From the NCBI GenBank assembly GCA_019915015.1, contig JAHBBC010000015.1, positions 558,001 through 622,000 of the forward strand: a stretch of DNA of 64,000 bases, written 5' to 3'. Below the pieces are notes generated by a model. That model was not told the origin of the DNA. It did not search any database and was given only the letters and a program-made list of their open reading frames with translations. The stretch is from Auriscalpium vulgare (Eukaryota; Basidiomycota; Agaricomycetes; Russulales; Auriscalpiaceae). The position numbers were made by a program, and so were the translations under genes. How positions within the stretch are numbered: position 1 is the first letter of the stretch; each line of letters starts with the position of its first letter. Below are positions 11,054 through 22,500 of this stretch, one piece after another.

Positions 11054-13018
11054 ATGGCTGCTCAGCAAGGCGGCACGCGGCCCGGCTACGAGACAGTCAA
11101 GGCCAATCAGTTTCCTAGCCCGCCATGGACACCGAACTTCCTGCATATGATGTCCAAGGCAAAGCCGAAGGCAAGCGTCGACTCAGTTCTTGTCATGTCA
11201 CATCCGGAACTCATGACTTCGGCGACAGGATTCTCGCATCGCAGTGAACAAACGCGCAAGATGTGGTCGAACTACCTCAACACATCTGAAAAGTACGACA
11301 AGGAGCTGGTTGAGAACTGGAAAGGCGATGCAGACGGAATCCTGATCTTCGTGCGTGCTTCGTGGGCGACAATTGCAAACAGTTACTGACTGAAAAGTTT
11401 TCAGACGGGTCTTTTCTCTGCAACGGTTGCCGCGTTCATTGTCGAGAGCTACAAGGGCCTCCAGCCGGACTCCAGCCAGACGGCAGTCATCCTCCTCGCC
11501 CAGCTCGTCGCTCTTTCCAACGGCACCCAGGTTCTCCCACCTCCCCAGGCCCCCTTCCGGGCATCGTCGTCCAGCGTCCGCGTCAATGTGCTTTGGTTCC
11601 TCAGCCTCTGCATGAGCCTGACCTGTGCATTGGGCGCGACACTCCTCCAGCGCTGGGCGCGCAGCTACCTGCGCAGCGTGCAGGCTCCCCGGCGCGACCG
11701 ACAAGCACAGGCGTGGTTTCGCACAGGCGCTTTCGAAGGAATGCTGCGCTTCCGCATGCCCCATGTCGCGGAGGCGATCAACTCGCTCCTGCACATCTCA
11801 CTGTTCCTCTTCTTCGCCGGCCTCGTGGAGTTTGTTTCCCCGCTGAACAGAGTGGTTTTCGTCGCGGTGCTTGCGTTCATTGTGGCCGTCGCGCTCGTGT
11901 ACGCGACGCTGACGGTCCTCCCGCTGGTGTACCACCACTGCCCTTACCACACACCACTTTCACCGTGGCTCTGGCGCACGGTGTTCCCCTCCGGTACCTT
12001 CGACAAGCGCGCGGAAACCGCATCGCGCACATCAAATGCGGACATCGCACCGAAGACCATGGTTCGCATGATTGCCGCGCTCCAGTCGAACGACGACGCC
12101 GAGCATTTTCTTGAGGGCGTCGCCGCATTCCTCGACATCGGTGGAATCGGCTCCGCTTTCATCAGTGGAAACGTGGACAAGCTTCTTGACCTTGTCGACA
12201 AATTACTATGGCAGGGCCTCGACATCGGGCTTACACACGCACGGCACGTACGGCGCACGTCGGTCGGCACGCACATCCTATGGCATCTATCGTACTCCCG
12301 TCCGAACGTCGGCTTCATGTTCACGACATATCCCCACTTCCTGTACTACGCCAACGCGGACAGAAGGTTGCGGAAGTGCTGGAAGGAGCTTCGCTTGTGG
12401 CGCTCCGAGCCGGAAGCCGTGGTGGTCTCGAGTTGTATTTTGGCGGCGGCGGCTACGACACACTATCACACCGATACTGAACAGATGGGGGTTTACGGAG
12501 TTTTAATCGACCTCCTGGATCCTCCACAGCACCTTCGAGATCACCTTGATACGGAAGAAGATTTGCATCGTAACGCCCACACCATCAACGTTGTATGCCT
12601 CCTCACGCACTGCCTTCCCTACCTGCGTTCACACGGACACCTCGGGAAGAAGACTTTGCACTGGGTGCTCGATGTCCTGCGAATGGTGCCTCATATCGCT
12701 CATCAACGACCATCGGACCCCGTATGCAACGCGTTCCTTGACATCTGGGATGAGGTAGCCAGCCTAGTGGCGGGCCAGCCAGTCGCCGCTGTTCCTAACG
12801 TCCGCCCGGGACTCCCCGCTGTAACGCAACGGGTACAGGGCCAACTGACTTTGGTCCTGGAGCAACTGAGGCCGTTACATGACTTTTTGCGCCTCGAGGT
12901 TGTTCCCAAATCGTCCAATGCATCTTTAGCCAATCTCGAGCTCGCTGAGATTCCTCATGCGCCGTCGCTCGGATATCAAGATCAATATACCAGTGCCGGA
13001 GAGGACCCAGGGACATAA
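11054..13018 (+). CDS. DUF6535 membrane protein (copy 1)
   Basis: Two exons (11054-11350 and 11405-13018) join to 636 residues. Exon 1 ends in the family signature RKMWSNYLNTSEKYDKELVE then NWKGDADGILIF, and exon 2 begins TGLFSATVAAFIVESYKGL. Four hydrophobic segments follow in the N-terminal third: ATVAAFIVE, NVLWFLSLCMSLTCALGATL, LHISLFLFFAGLVEFV and VFVAVLAFIVAVALVYATL. The helical C-terminal 430 residues are soluble and carry short repeated patterns such as VVVSSCILAAA. DUF6535 is a large family confined to mushroom-forming fungi with no known function. The start is the ATG at 11054; a later Met (MSKAKPKAS) is possible. Two relatives lie in this window, one a pseudogene. Confidence 0.85.
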
Positions 13019-14151
13019 CACGAAGGAACCTGGGACAGCGGGCACGTGCGCGTGAACGACTGCCTGCCTCTGGTGCGTCATACGTCTCGAAAATCATATA
13101 CCTTTCGGCTCAAACAATTGTCAGGGGTTGCTTTTGAGGATACCATTCGATGCCCAGAATCCTCCTTTCCCCATGTTCATCGTGCGTCGACGAGGTCAGA
13201 GGCGCTTTGTGGAATAATTCGGCGCTCCGGGACCGGTCCTCCATGGCCTCACGCGGTTGTCTGAAAGTTTCAAATCCGTCACCGTGATGACCGTGGCTCA
13301 CAGCAACCCAAGTTCTCATTAGTGGGATAGTGTAAACAATTATCAGGATGGAAGTGGAGAGTTATTCGCCATCGGTGCGAGCTAGCGTTGCTCGACTGGC
13401 TGATCCTCTTTCAGATGGCTACGCCGTTACAAACTTCATGACATCCTGAACAGTGGTACGCCATTCCTGACGACATACCCTATGGACGGCTTGCCACCGG
13501 GATGATACTCAGGTGCGACACATATGTGGATGTCGCGGACTCGGACACCATGCGTATGGGCTGGAAGCACGCAATTATATGCCTCTGACCTTAGTCTGGT
13601 CGCATCCTCCACTGCATCTTGTACATAGCATTCGTACGTTATTGTTACTGCAATCGGCTTTGCGTCACCGTCATGCACTGCAGACACACTCGACTGTTTT
13701 GATTCGATCACGGAAATGAGTCGTCATGTAGCGTCATTTATTATAAACGCGAACCGGGCCCTAGTGGAGAAATAATAGAGAAACTTTGTGTGTGTTGTTC
13801 TGCCTCGTATGCACATATGTACTGAACCACGACCAGAATATTCGGGTGCGGTGAGTCTGCGAGAGGACTGGGGCATGCACCGGAACGTGCAGGAACGTTC
13901 TGGACTTTCGCGGCATCATACTCGGCGCTGAGCAGCATGCTGACTGCGCACGCTCGGACACGTCGCCACGTCTGCTGCTGATGACGAGGCGTTCTAACAT
14001 ATTCGACTAGTATCGCCTCATCCGTTCTTCGCTCTTCCAGCATGCTGCGCACTGTCTCTTATAAACCCTCTCCCGGCCATCAATGTTTCTCCAACCTCCG
14101 TACTTGCACTCGCCCGTCTGTCTCGTGCTCTAACTCTCCTCGATAATCCAC
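13019..14151. other. Intergenic region
   Basis: No supported gene. Minus-strand open frames near 13436-13711 and 13741-14052 lack convincing starts or recognisable content. The last 100 bp are CT-rich and lead into the ATG at 14152. Confidence 0.45.
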
Positions 14152-14781
14152 ATGGCCGCCGTCGTCTCTCCCGCACCCGTGCACGCGCACTCGCGCCATT
14201 TCCTCCCCAATGCGCACTCGAACGCCCACTTCTCGGCCTTCCACAGCCAGAACAAGCATGGCCACAACCCGTTCGAAGCGTTTGCGCCGCGCCATCACTC
14301 GTCTGCCGCACAGACTACCCCGTCCTGGCGCAGCCATGACAGGCTGCAAGTCCCTGCCGCGTTCCGCGCCAGCGGGAGCCGCTCACATTCCCGCGCGTCC
14401 TCTGAGGACTCGACCGGGAGCTGGCGCGCGCGATCACGCTCACCCGTAGTCGTCCCTGTCGAGCACACAGCTGGTGCGTTCTCCTGCTTAGCAGCCATTT
14501 GTTCTCGTGCTGACGCTCGATTTTTAGCTGTGCCGAACGTGACGGCCTCTTCAAGGAGGATGTACAGTGTGGAGGACCTGCTCGCGCTATCCGCCTCACC
14601 GCTAGTGGGCGTTGACGCTGGCGCCCAGGCCGCGCTCGACGACTTCGTCGCACACCACGTATGGCGCCGAGGGCCGAGTGCAAGCTCGAGTTCGCGCTCG
14701 CGTCCGCGCAGGGGCCAGGGTCGTTCCCCATCCAAATCGCAAGAATCAACCACGGACGGGGACTCGGAGGGCAGTGATTGA
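14152..14781 (+). CDS. Small protein with eIF4E-binding-type motif
   Basis: Two exons (14152-14473 and 14528-14781) separated by a 54-nt GT-AG intron give 191 residues. The intron is a multiple of three without a stop, so intron retention would also be readable. The protein is His/Ser/Arg-rich and disordered in appearance (HAHSRHF, NAHFSAFHSQNKHGHNPFE). At about residue 120 it has MYSVEDLLALSASPLV, which fits the canonical eIF4E-binding motif Y-x4-L-hydrophobic (YSVEDLL) and resembles the YSxEELL motif of 4E-T-type translational repressors. A Ser/Arg-rich tail (SRSRPRRGQGRSPSKSQ) follows. An eIF4E-binding translational regulator is therefore plausible but is inference from one short motif. 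Confidence 0.6.
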   Translation: MAAVVSPAPVHAHSRHFLPNAHSNAHFSAFHSQNKHGHNPFEAFAPRHHSSAAQTTPSWRSHDRLQVPAAFRASGSRSHSRASSEDSTGSWRARSRSPVVVPVEHTAGAFSCLAAICSRADARFLAVPNVTASSRRMYSVEDLLALSASPLVGVDAGAQAALDDFVAHHVWRRGPSASSSSRSRPRRGQGRSPSKSQESTTDGDSEGSD

Positions 14782-14930
14782 TATGTATGCTGGTGGCGAG
14801 CGGTGGCGGGACAGAAGCTGGGGGACAAACGCGATGACTACTGTATTCTAATTCCTCCACGAGTGTGGGTGGTAATGTCCTCTGCAATATAATAATATAC
14901 CATGCATATATACCGAGTTAACAGTTGAAC

Positions 14931-15012
14931 AAGGGGCTTCGTAGAGCTAAGGTAAGGTCTACAAGGTTACCCTAGGGGCTTCGTAGAAGCAAGGTCTGAA
15001 TAGTTACGCTAA
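14931..15012 (+). repeat. Imperfect tandem repeat upstream of tRNA-His
   Basis: Two units of roughly 40 bp are adjacent. Each starts AGGGGCTTCGTAGA and continues with an AAGGT-containing stretch and GTTAC. The second unit ends directly at the tRNA 5' end. Confidence 0.6.
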
Positions 15013-15090
15013 GTCCCCGTCGATTAGTGGTTAAATCATCACGTTGTGGATCAACACCGTGAAGCCGCCGGCTCGACTCCGGCCGGGGAC
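15013..15090 (+). tRNA. tRNA-His (GTG) with a probable 7-nt intron
   Basis: The 78-nt segment folds as a cloverleaf. The acceptor pairs GTCCCCG with CGGGGAC. The D-stem pairs GATT with AATC around AGTGGTTA. The anticodon stem pairs TCACG with CGTGA, and the T-stem pairs GCCGG with CCGGC around CTCGACT. The anticodon loop reads TTGTGG, giving anticodon GTG (His) at 15046-15048. Between G37 and C38 there are seven extra bases (ATCAACA, 15050-15056) at the canonical position of nuclear tRNA introns. The base after the acceptor is A, as expected for eukaryotic tRNA-His. The T-loop starts C rather than T at position 54, a mild deviation. Confidence 0.85.
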
Positions 15091-15109
15091 ATTCAGAGTC
15101 TCACTTTCA

Positions 15110-15116
15110 GTTTTTG
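15110..15116 (+). terminator. RNA polymerase III terminator
   Basis: A run of five T residues within CAGTTTTTGCC lies about 20 bases past the 3' end of the tRNA-His gene, as expected for a Pol III terminator. Confidence 0.6.
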
Positions 15117-15299
15117 CCCTTCTGTACGGTATGACCAAAGCTGTTCCCATATTTTACGAACGTCAGCGCCCTATTACGGAGCGCGAAATACCCAAATCGA
15201 ACAGTGTAAAAGCAATGTCGTAGCTACATTCGAACCGAAGCAGACTTCGAGCATACATAAAGCACAGCAACGGCCCTCCTCATGCGAACCCTAACGGCC

Positions 15300-15872
15300 A
15301 TGTCCTACTCTCCAACCGCCCCCGTCCCCACCTACCCAACACTGAACATCAGTGCCATCGTCGGGCGCAACGGGGCGTCCGCATTCGAATGTTGGGCCCT
15401 GACCCCGGCTTTGAGGTGTCCTCGGAGGCCGGCACCGCCGGCGCTGAGGTCCTGCAGCTCGGCGACCTCGCCAACGCCAGCTACAGCGTCCTCCCGCCCC
15501 GCTTCGCAGGGGGCCCGCACCACGCGCCGCGCGTGCAGTACGTCCGAGTCCTGCCCGTCCCCACCCCCCGCCGCTGAGTCCTCACCGCCACCGCGCAGGT
15601 ACGTGCTGCTGCTGTCCGGCGCGGCGCACGTCACGCTGCCGAACTCCACCGCGGACATGTGGGTGTTCGGCGGCGCGCACGGGCTGCACTTCGCCGCGGA
15701 CGTCGAGGGCGTCAGCGCGTACGGGCATGTCACGGACTACCCGTCGGGCGACGAGACGCGCTCGGTCCAGATCCCGACGGCGGGCGGGGTGGCGCCGCCG
15801 CACGAGGTGCTGCATGCGGGGCCGTGCGAGCACTCGATGCAGCTGAGGAGGTCGCTTGCTGATCTGGATTAG
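15300..15872 (+). CDS. Cupin-like small protein with a frameshift
   Basis: Start MSYSPTAPVP at 15300. The first part reads YPTLNISAIVGRNGASAFEC. The text then changes frame around 15396-15410 (WALT to PGFEVSSEAGTAGAEVLQLG) and continues to HHAPRVQ. A 61-nt intron (15538-15598) joins HAPRVQ to YVLLLSGAAHVTLP, followed by GAHGLHFAADVEGVSAYGHV and QIPTAGGVAPPHEVLHAGPC. The pattern (FECW, LQLGD, GGxHxAPxVQYVxxLSG, AHVTLP, HGL) fits small cupin-fold proteins common in mushrooms, with no assigned function. The downstream frame splices correctly and the upstream one does not, so a one-base loss lies between them. Whether this is a pseudogene or a sequence error is open. A fragment of a paralogue lies at 24120-24300. 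Confidence 0.6.
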   Translation: MSYSPTAPVPTYPTLNISAIVGRNGASAFECWALTPALRCPRRPAPPALRSCSSATSPTPATASSRPASQGARTTRRACSTSESCPSPPPAAESSPPPRRYVLLLSGAAHVTLPNSTADMWVFGGAHGLHFAADVEGVSAYGHVTDYPSGDETRSVQIPTAGGVAPPHEVLHAGPCEHSMQLRRSLADLD

Positions 15873-16578
15873 GAGAAGGGAGAGGGTGTTGTGAGGGGTG
15901 GTGCTGGACGGGGTTCTTGTCGCATCGAGATCGTTCCTGTGCTAGGACGTATTGTGGGACTGCAGAGCGCGGCATGGATGCTTGGGGTGGCGCCAATGCG
16001 GCACAGACGAGTTTTCTTGGGCATTGATTACAGGATATGAATGACGGGAGGCGGGGCTTGGGATAGACCCGCGCAATGGCAACAAATGCATTCCCTTGTT
16101 TGTCTTGATCAGGAGAGGTTAGCTGGAGGGTCTTCCAAGTGCGTTTGTTGTTGACGATTCTTGCCGCATTTTTGGAACCTCTTTCCAGTCATGCTTTCAT
16201 GGCCGCGAGCCTCAGGCGCGAGGGACAGATGAAGAATACTTATACGACGGCGGTCCTGTGGTGGGATCTGGTGACTGGGACGGCTAAACATTGATGAGCA
16301 CTGGAGAGCGAGAGAGCACCTACGAGGACCTGCACAAGCTTGAACACAGGTATATGGAGCTCGAACTGTGGATCCCTCCAAGGACGTAGGCCAGCAACAC
16401 AGTCAAGCCGCGTCAGTACCCGCTCTCCATGTCCAAGCATGGGCGATAGCATGAGCATGGACTGACTCGGATATTTCTGCCAGCCAAGGTAGCTGTGAAG
16501 TCAACCATGCGAGCATTTAATTATCATATTTTTATCGTGTGCATCGCACCGTGTACCCTGGAAACCACGAACCGCGTC
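15873..16578. other. Intergenic region between convergent genes
   Basis: This is the 3' flank of both the cupin-like gene and NUP192. No protein, RNA or repeat is recognised. Confidence 0.5.
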
Positions 16579-19500
16579 CTACGCACTGAGAACGTCCACA
16601 TCGTCCTCACTGGGCAGCCCCACCGCCTCACGCAGCCGCCGCGCCATTATCTCCACGTACGCCCCGCCCGCGTCCCACTCCCCTTCCTGTGAGAAGTCAG
16701 CCTACTTGGAGCACGTGATCGAATGGGATGCACGCACGAAGCCAAGCCCTTCGAGCCGCGCCAGTGCAGGCGCGAGGCGGCGCGCGGTCTCCTCGCGGAA
16801 CGCGCCGCCGTCCTCCGTGTGTGGCATTTGCCGTAGCACGCCCGACGTAGACGCTTTCAAGGACGGATTGTTGACGTGCCGACTCTCGGAGTAGTATCCG
16901 ATGTGTCGCCAGAGGAGCAGGAGGAGCATTTCTGACGAGGCTGAAAGGGGGTGAGCGCAGGGAGATGAGATATGTGAAGTGAAGACGCACCCATGATAAC
17001 ATCCGCCTTCTCGCGCGAGCGGCTGCGTATACGCTCAAGCTCTAAGCATATCAGGTTGCGCTTCTGCCCAATGTCAAGGTCGGCGAGGATGTCGCTCTCC
17101 ACCGGATTCACGATCTACGGCCCAGGGTCAGCCATGGGGACAGCTATGGACAGGCGGGAAAGCAGAATGGTGATTATACGCACCTGCTGAATATCTTCGA
17201 CGCGGATATGATCGCGCGCAGCAAGCTCTGCATTGATGTCCAAAATCTGTCTGAATGTTTCGCCGAGCTCGACACTCAGGTCGAGCAGCGCCTCGATCGC
17301 GTCGCCCACCGTCGGCACCGTCGCTATCAACATCGTCAATAAATGGTGTCGATGGTCATTCGGGGATTGGCGCACCAATGAAGCGCGACGACCGCTCGTC
17401 GTGGCGTGGCAGAGAGAGCACAGGCGATAACACCAGTGTGATTTCAGGCTCTGCTCGGCCGACTTAGGGGTTGACCAAGGAGGCAGAGATTCAACGTACC
17501 TGTGAACTCGCTCGTGGTGCCGAGGTACGTGATGAGCGCTCTGCGGAGAAGGCGCGAACGCTGCTCGATCGCGCTGTCGAATTTCGTTTCACCGCCGAAC
17601 CCTGCAAGCAATTAGTCGGATGAGTAGGCACCTTGGGGATGGGGAAACGCACCGGGCGCGGGAACGCTGGCGTCGAGCCGCTCGGATTCTGTCTGTGGCT
17701 GCACGCGCTGTTGCCAGGTCGATGCGCCAAGGGAGCGCGCAGCCAAGCTGAGGATGGCGACATGGATGCTCCCGAAGCCCAAATTACCGGAAATCTACCC
17801 ACATTTCTCAATCAATCGACACATTCAGAGAATGATGGCCGAACTCACCAACTCGGATTTGGGCACCAGTGGAAACACGACCGAGGCTAAAAACACCATC
17901 AAGTGCACCTCGTCAAGCACAGCCAGCGACACCTCCTCTGCGTCGTTCTTGAGCAATATCACGATTGTGTCCCTGTGCGCAGTCAGGAACTCGAGCGCCT
18001 GGGCGGTTGCAGTGGCGTGCGTGGGCCCAAGGGTCGCGAGGATCGCGTCGACGAGCTGCAAGGCGGGCATGAAGAGCTGGTGATAGCGCTGAATTGCGGA
18101 CGGCAAGAAGCGGTCTTGATCTAGGCCGAAGATGTGGTGAGTGATGGGGCAAAAAAGGAAGAAAAAACCGGTACCAATGAAGGACTGATCCGCTTCTGGG
18201 AGCGTGTCAAGGTACTCGCAGTCTCCTAGCGTCGGGAGGACGCGTGCCTCCAGGAGGCGTTCCGCACCTTGGCGTGTGCGGGCGATGCGGATAAGCAGAG
18301 ACAGCTTGGCTTCGTAGACATACAGTGAATTCAAATCATCTGCAAACACCGAGTCAGACTCTCGAGCGCACCACATAGCGAGGATTCTACACACCTGGAT
18401 CAGGCTTGAGAACAGACTGCAGCCTTGCGTCCGACTCCTTGATATCACGCACAAAGCTCGCGAGAAAGCCGTGGCGCACAAGAGACGACAGAACCGTGTA
18501 CTGCTTGTCTCCACGCGAAAGATGCGCAAGGCAGTCCAGGAGCATATATGCGACGGTCTTCCACACCTCTGTCCCGTCAGTGGCATCACGTGACACGACT
18601 GAAACGAGTCGCTCTGCCAGGGGCTTCAACACGGCGAGGCTGCCTCCTTCAACCGTCGACGATGTTCCATTATGTCTGAGCTGCCCCGGAAATATCAGCG
18701 CCATCGACCTTTCGCCAAACCCGAAGCTTTCTTCGCCGCCGCCAAATGCCAGAGTCTTCGTGTCTGAATCCGCCCCGTCGCCGGAGACGAGATGGAAGTA
18801 ATTGATGAGCGCCGCGTACAGATTTCCGCGAACGAGCTCTATCCGGTGATCCAATATACACTCCAGCAGGCTGCGCAGCACAGTGTAGAGCCGCTCTGCA
18901 GGTAGCGCACCTGCCTCAGACTCAAACCCATGGATCAGCTGCTGGCTGTGCCTGTCCTCGCGAAGCTTCGTGATGAGCGACAGGGACACCTCCGAGAGCA
19001 GCACGGAGGTCGATTCGGACGTGTTGCTAGCGCGAATGATCTGCGGAAGCTCGTGCAGCAGGTCCGAGAGCATCGTTTCGCGCCGGTCGCGTGGAAGGCG
19101 TGCAAAGCACTTCACCAAGGTCATATCAACAAGGCGCCGCCACGCCTCGAAGCTCGCCGTCTGAGCATACGACACCTCGCGCCGGTGGTTCTCTGCAGCG
19201 CAGCTCTCCAAGACGAATGCGATCTCCGTGACGAGGCGGTCCTGCTGCGCGGGCGTGATGATTTGACCCTGGGCTTGCAGGGTGTGCTTCGTAGTGGAGA
19301 GGAGGGAGAGGACGGCGCCTTGGTCAACGACGTCGCAGCCCTTGTCGTCCGTCCTGATGCATGTACTTAGATTGAGGTTTCCAAGGAACTGGAGATCCAG
19401 CGCCTCAGGGCCGAGACTGTCGACCCATTCGAAGGCGAGAGACTGAACATACTCAATGATGCGCATGTGTGACTGTCCGATGTCGTTGGACGGCTGGAAT

Positions 19501-22500
19501 ACCTCGTCTTCCCAATTATCCACCTCACTGTACTTTTGCTGCTCGTTGCCGTAGATGAGCTCTAAGAGTTCGGAGACGCTTTTGAGGTGATTGCGGTTCG
19601 TGAGGAAGTGTAGATCGAGTGCGATGAGATCAAAGACGTAGGACCGCAGTCGCAAGTACGACGAGAGTATCGACACGGTTGTCTCCACTCGAGCACCGTC
19701 CGCAAATTGCACTTCGATTGTGGGTACAAGGGCAGCAGGTATTTTGAACGGAAGCGCGACGAGCTGGCGCACGAAGAAGTCCTCTCTTGTGCGCAGGTAG
19801 CGCATTGTGAAGTCGGACGTCCGCGGATGCATGCACAAGTGGTACACGACGCGGTAGAAGCGCTCCGCGAGCGTAGGCAGAGTATTAAACAGAGGCTCGG
19901 CGTGCACCGTGACCTCATGCTCGCGTTCTTTGCCTTTCTGGAAGATTCGGGGTATGCCCATGTTGACCCAGTCTAAGATGACATGGATCGCCGCTCTTTG
20001 CGCGCCAAGAGCATGCGGATCCTGTATTTGCTCGACATGCGTTGCACCAAATAGTAGGAAATGCGCGACATTGGGATAGGCGAACCCTGGCTGAGTGTTT
20101 TGAGCAAGTAGGTCGAGCGCCGCGAGCCGCGCTGCTTGAGTGAGACCCTGAGGCGCCTCATCGGGATCAGGTGCGCCTGCACCAGTATATTGATCTGCAT
20201 TAGCCTCCGCCGCGTCCACGTCTTGCATTGTTTCAGTATCTAGGACCTGGCGATACCCGGCGATGATACGTTCCGAGTCACTGCTTCTCTCCAACAGCGT
20301 CGTGAGGTTTGCGAACGCCGACGACTTCGTCAGATACGTAAGGATTTTGATGGAGAGGAGGGCTAATTCTGGATGCGATGCGAACGAAACGTAGGTGGCG
20401 ATCGCGGGGGCATACTGGGCGCCGAAGGAGAGCGCGTTGTCGAAACGCGTGTAGAAAGAGCGCGGTTGGACCATGCCAGCGATGGGCGCGTCGGGCATCT
20501 CGGCCAGGAGGGGGATGAGGATGTTCAGGAAGGCGTCTTGGATCTCCAACACGCGCACAATTATCCGCAGCACGCGGATAATCGTGCTCCGAAAGATGGG
20601 CTCCTCGTCATCAAGGCCTTTATCAAGGCCTTCAACACCGTCAACGAGGTACGACAAGATGCTGGCTTGCAATGGCGATGTTGTCAAGAGCCGCTGGAGG
20701 ACTTCGAAGCCAGGATGCAGGACGAGCGACTGTACGAGCTCTCGTCGAACCTGCTGTTGCTCTGTGGCCGCCAGTAGCGAGTCTATGTCATAGCTCGCCA
20801 GACACCTCTCCACAAACGCCAAGCAGAGGTCGTTCATCTGCCACCGCTCTTCAGGCTTCTGGTACTCCCGAGCAGGTATCCGGAGGAATATTTCATCAAT
20901 AACAAACGACACGAACGGCCCGATCCCTGGATTGCGGTATGGTTGGCCAAGACCATCCGGGATGGTGTTGATAGGCTCCCAGTCGGCGATGCGACTCCTC
21001 AGAGACAGCTGCTTCGGTGTATGAATGAGCGTCTGCAAGAGCTTCAGGAATGGTACGGTTTCTGGGTAGGTCCTGCTCGGCTCCTCGACAAGCTCGAGCT
21101 CGGCTTGTACGCCTTTCTTCACGAGGCTACCACCGCCGCGCACGTTGATGACCTCCAAGCGCTCCATCAGCAACCACACGGCCCGACAGATCTCGACGCC
21201 CGCCGTTCCAGCGCCGGGCTCACAAAATGCTCCGAGCGCGGTGAATACAGAGCCTTTGAGTTCGAGGGGCACCCCGAGAGGTATGAGAGCGACTAAAGAT
21301 GGGATCGCCCTGAGCTGTGCATGTCCGCTGATGGCCAGGCGCGCAGCGATGGAGTGGCTGGCGACAGTGGCGAGGAGCCGGAGGAAGCACTGGCCGAGCC
21401 ATACGTCCTTTGGCGTTAGGTTATGTTGTTGAGCATGCTGAGACGGTTGATGGGTAGACATGAAGCCCGATTGCGAGGACGCGGCCGCTTGTTGTGTGCG
21501 TGCATTAGAGCTAGCTGCTGCCGTGGCCCATGAGTCCAGTACGCCGAAGATAGTCGTCCAGGATGCGAGGGCGCTGCCATTATACGCAGCCGAGCCGGAC
21601 GAGGGGAGCATGCTGCCTGGGATGACTTCGCCACCGCCACGCGCCAAGAAGTTGTACGCAAGCTCGCTACACTGCTGGCCCTTCGCCAATCCAGCCAGCA
21701 TGTCGTACAGCGCGATGGACATATCGACGTCTCGAGGCTGAGTTGACCAGACGGCCCACTGTAAGAATGCTGGGAGCTTCCCAGCGGAGGCCTCGACGAG
21801 CTCCGTCCATGTGAGGCTGCGCGAGTCCGACGGGCCCGAGCCCCAAAATTGAAGCGCACGCTCTGGAGGTAGAGTCGAGAAAAGAATGCCGATGAACGAG
21901 AAGAGCATAGCAATATCGTTCCGTGGTAGAGGGGATGGGGGTTTTTCGGACTCAGCACGTGCATTGGAGGCGCGATAAATGCGGGAACGGTCTGAGCGCG
22001 CATTGGCGAGGATGTGATCCTCTTGTCGCTGCTTGATTTTGCGCAGCTCGGAGGAAGCGTGCGTGATGACAGACCGCACGAGAGTTTCGAACATGTGGAG
22101 CACAGCGGGCTTGAAGTCGTCGGTGGGGAGCTCCTGAGTGGGCTCACCCTCCGCAGGGTGGATGCTGGAGCCGGCGTATGAGCCCTCTGGGAAGTGGCCA
22201 CTGTGTCTTTGCAGCTTCGCGACGGAGCCTGCGAGGTACGTGAAGGCGTCGCCTTGCACCGCGTTCCACACGTTTGTTTCAAGCTCCTCTGTGCGGAACC
22301 CGTCTTTGTGCTCCAGTGACGCGTCGCAGTGTCGCGCTTCGGTGAGGAAGAGTGTCCACTTCAAAAGAACCGTGGCCTTCATGCCAGATTCCTTCCACTC
22401 CACAGTGGGAGCCAGTTTCGACTTCATCAACGTCAGGGTAGATGCATGGGTGGCGAGTTTTTGACGTAAGGAGCCCCCAAGAGATTGTGGATCGACAGGG

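Noticed and set aside
13436..13711. 91-codon minus-strand frame
   Set aside because: It opens only with GTG, has no ATG, and shows no recognisable motif.
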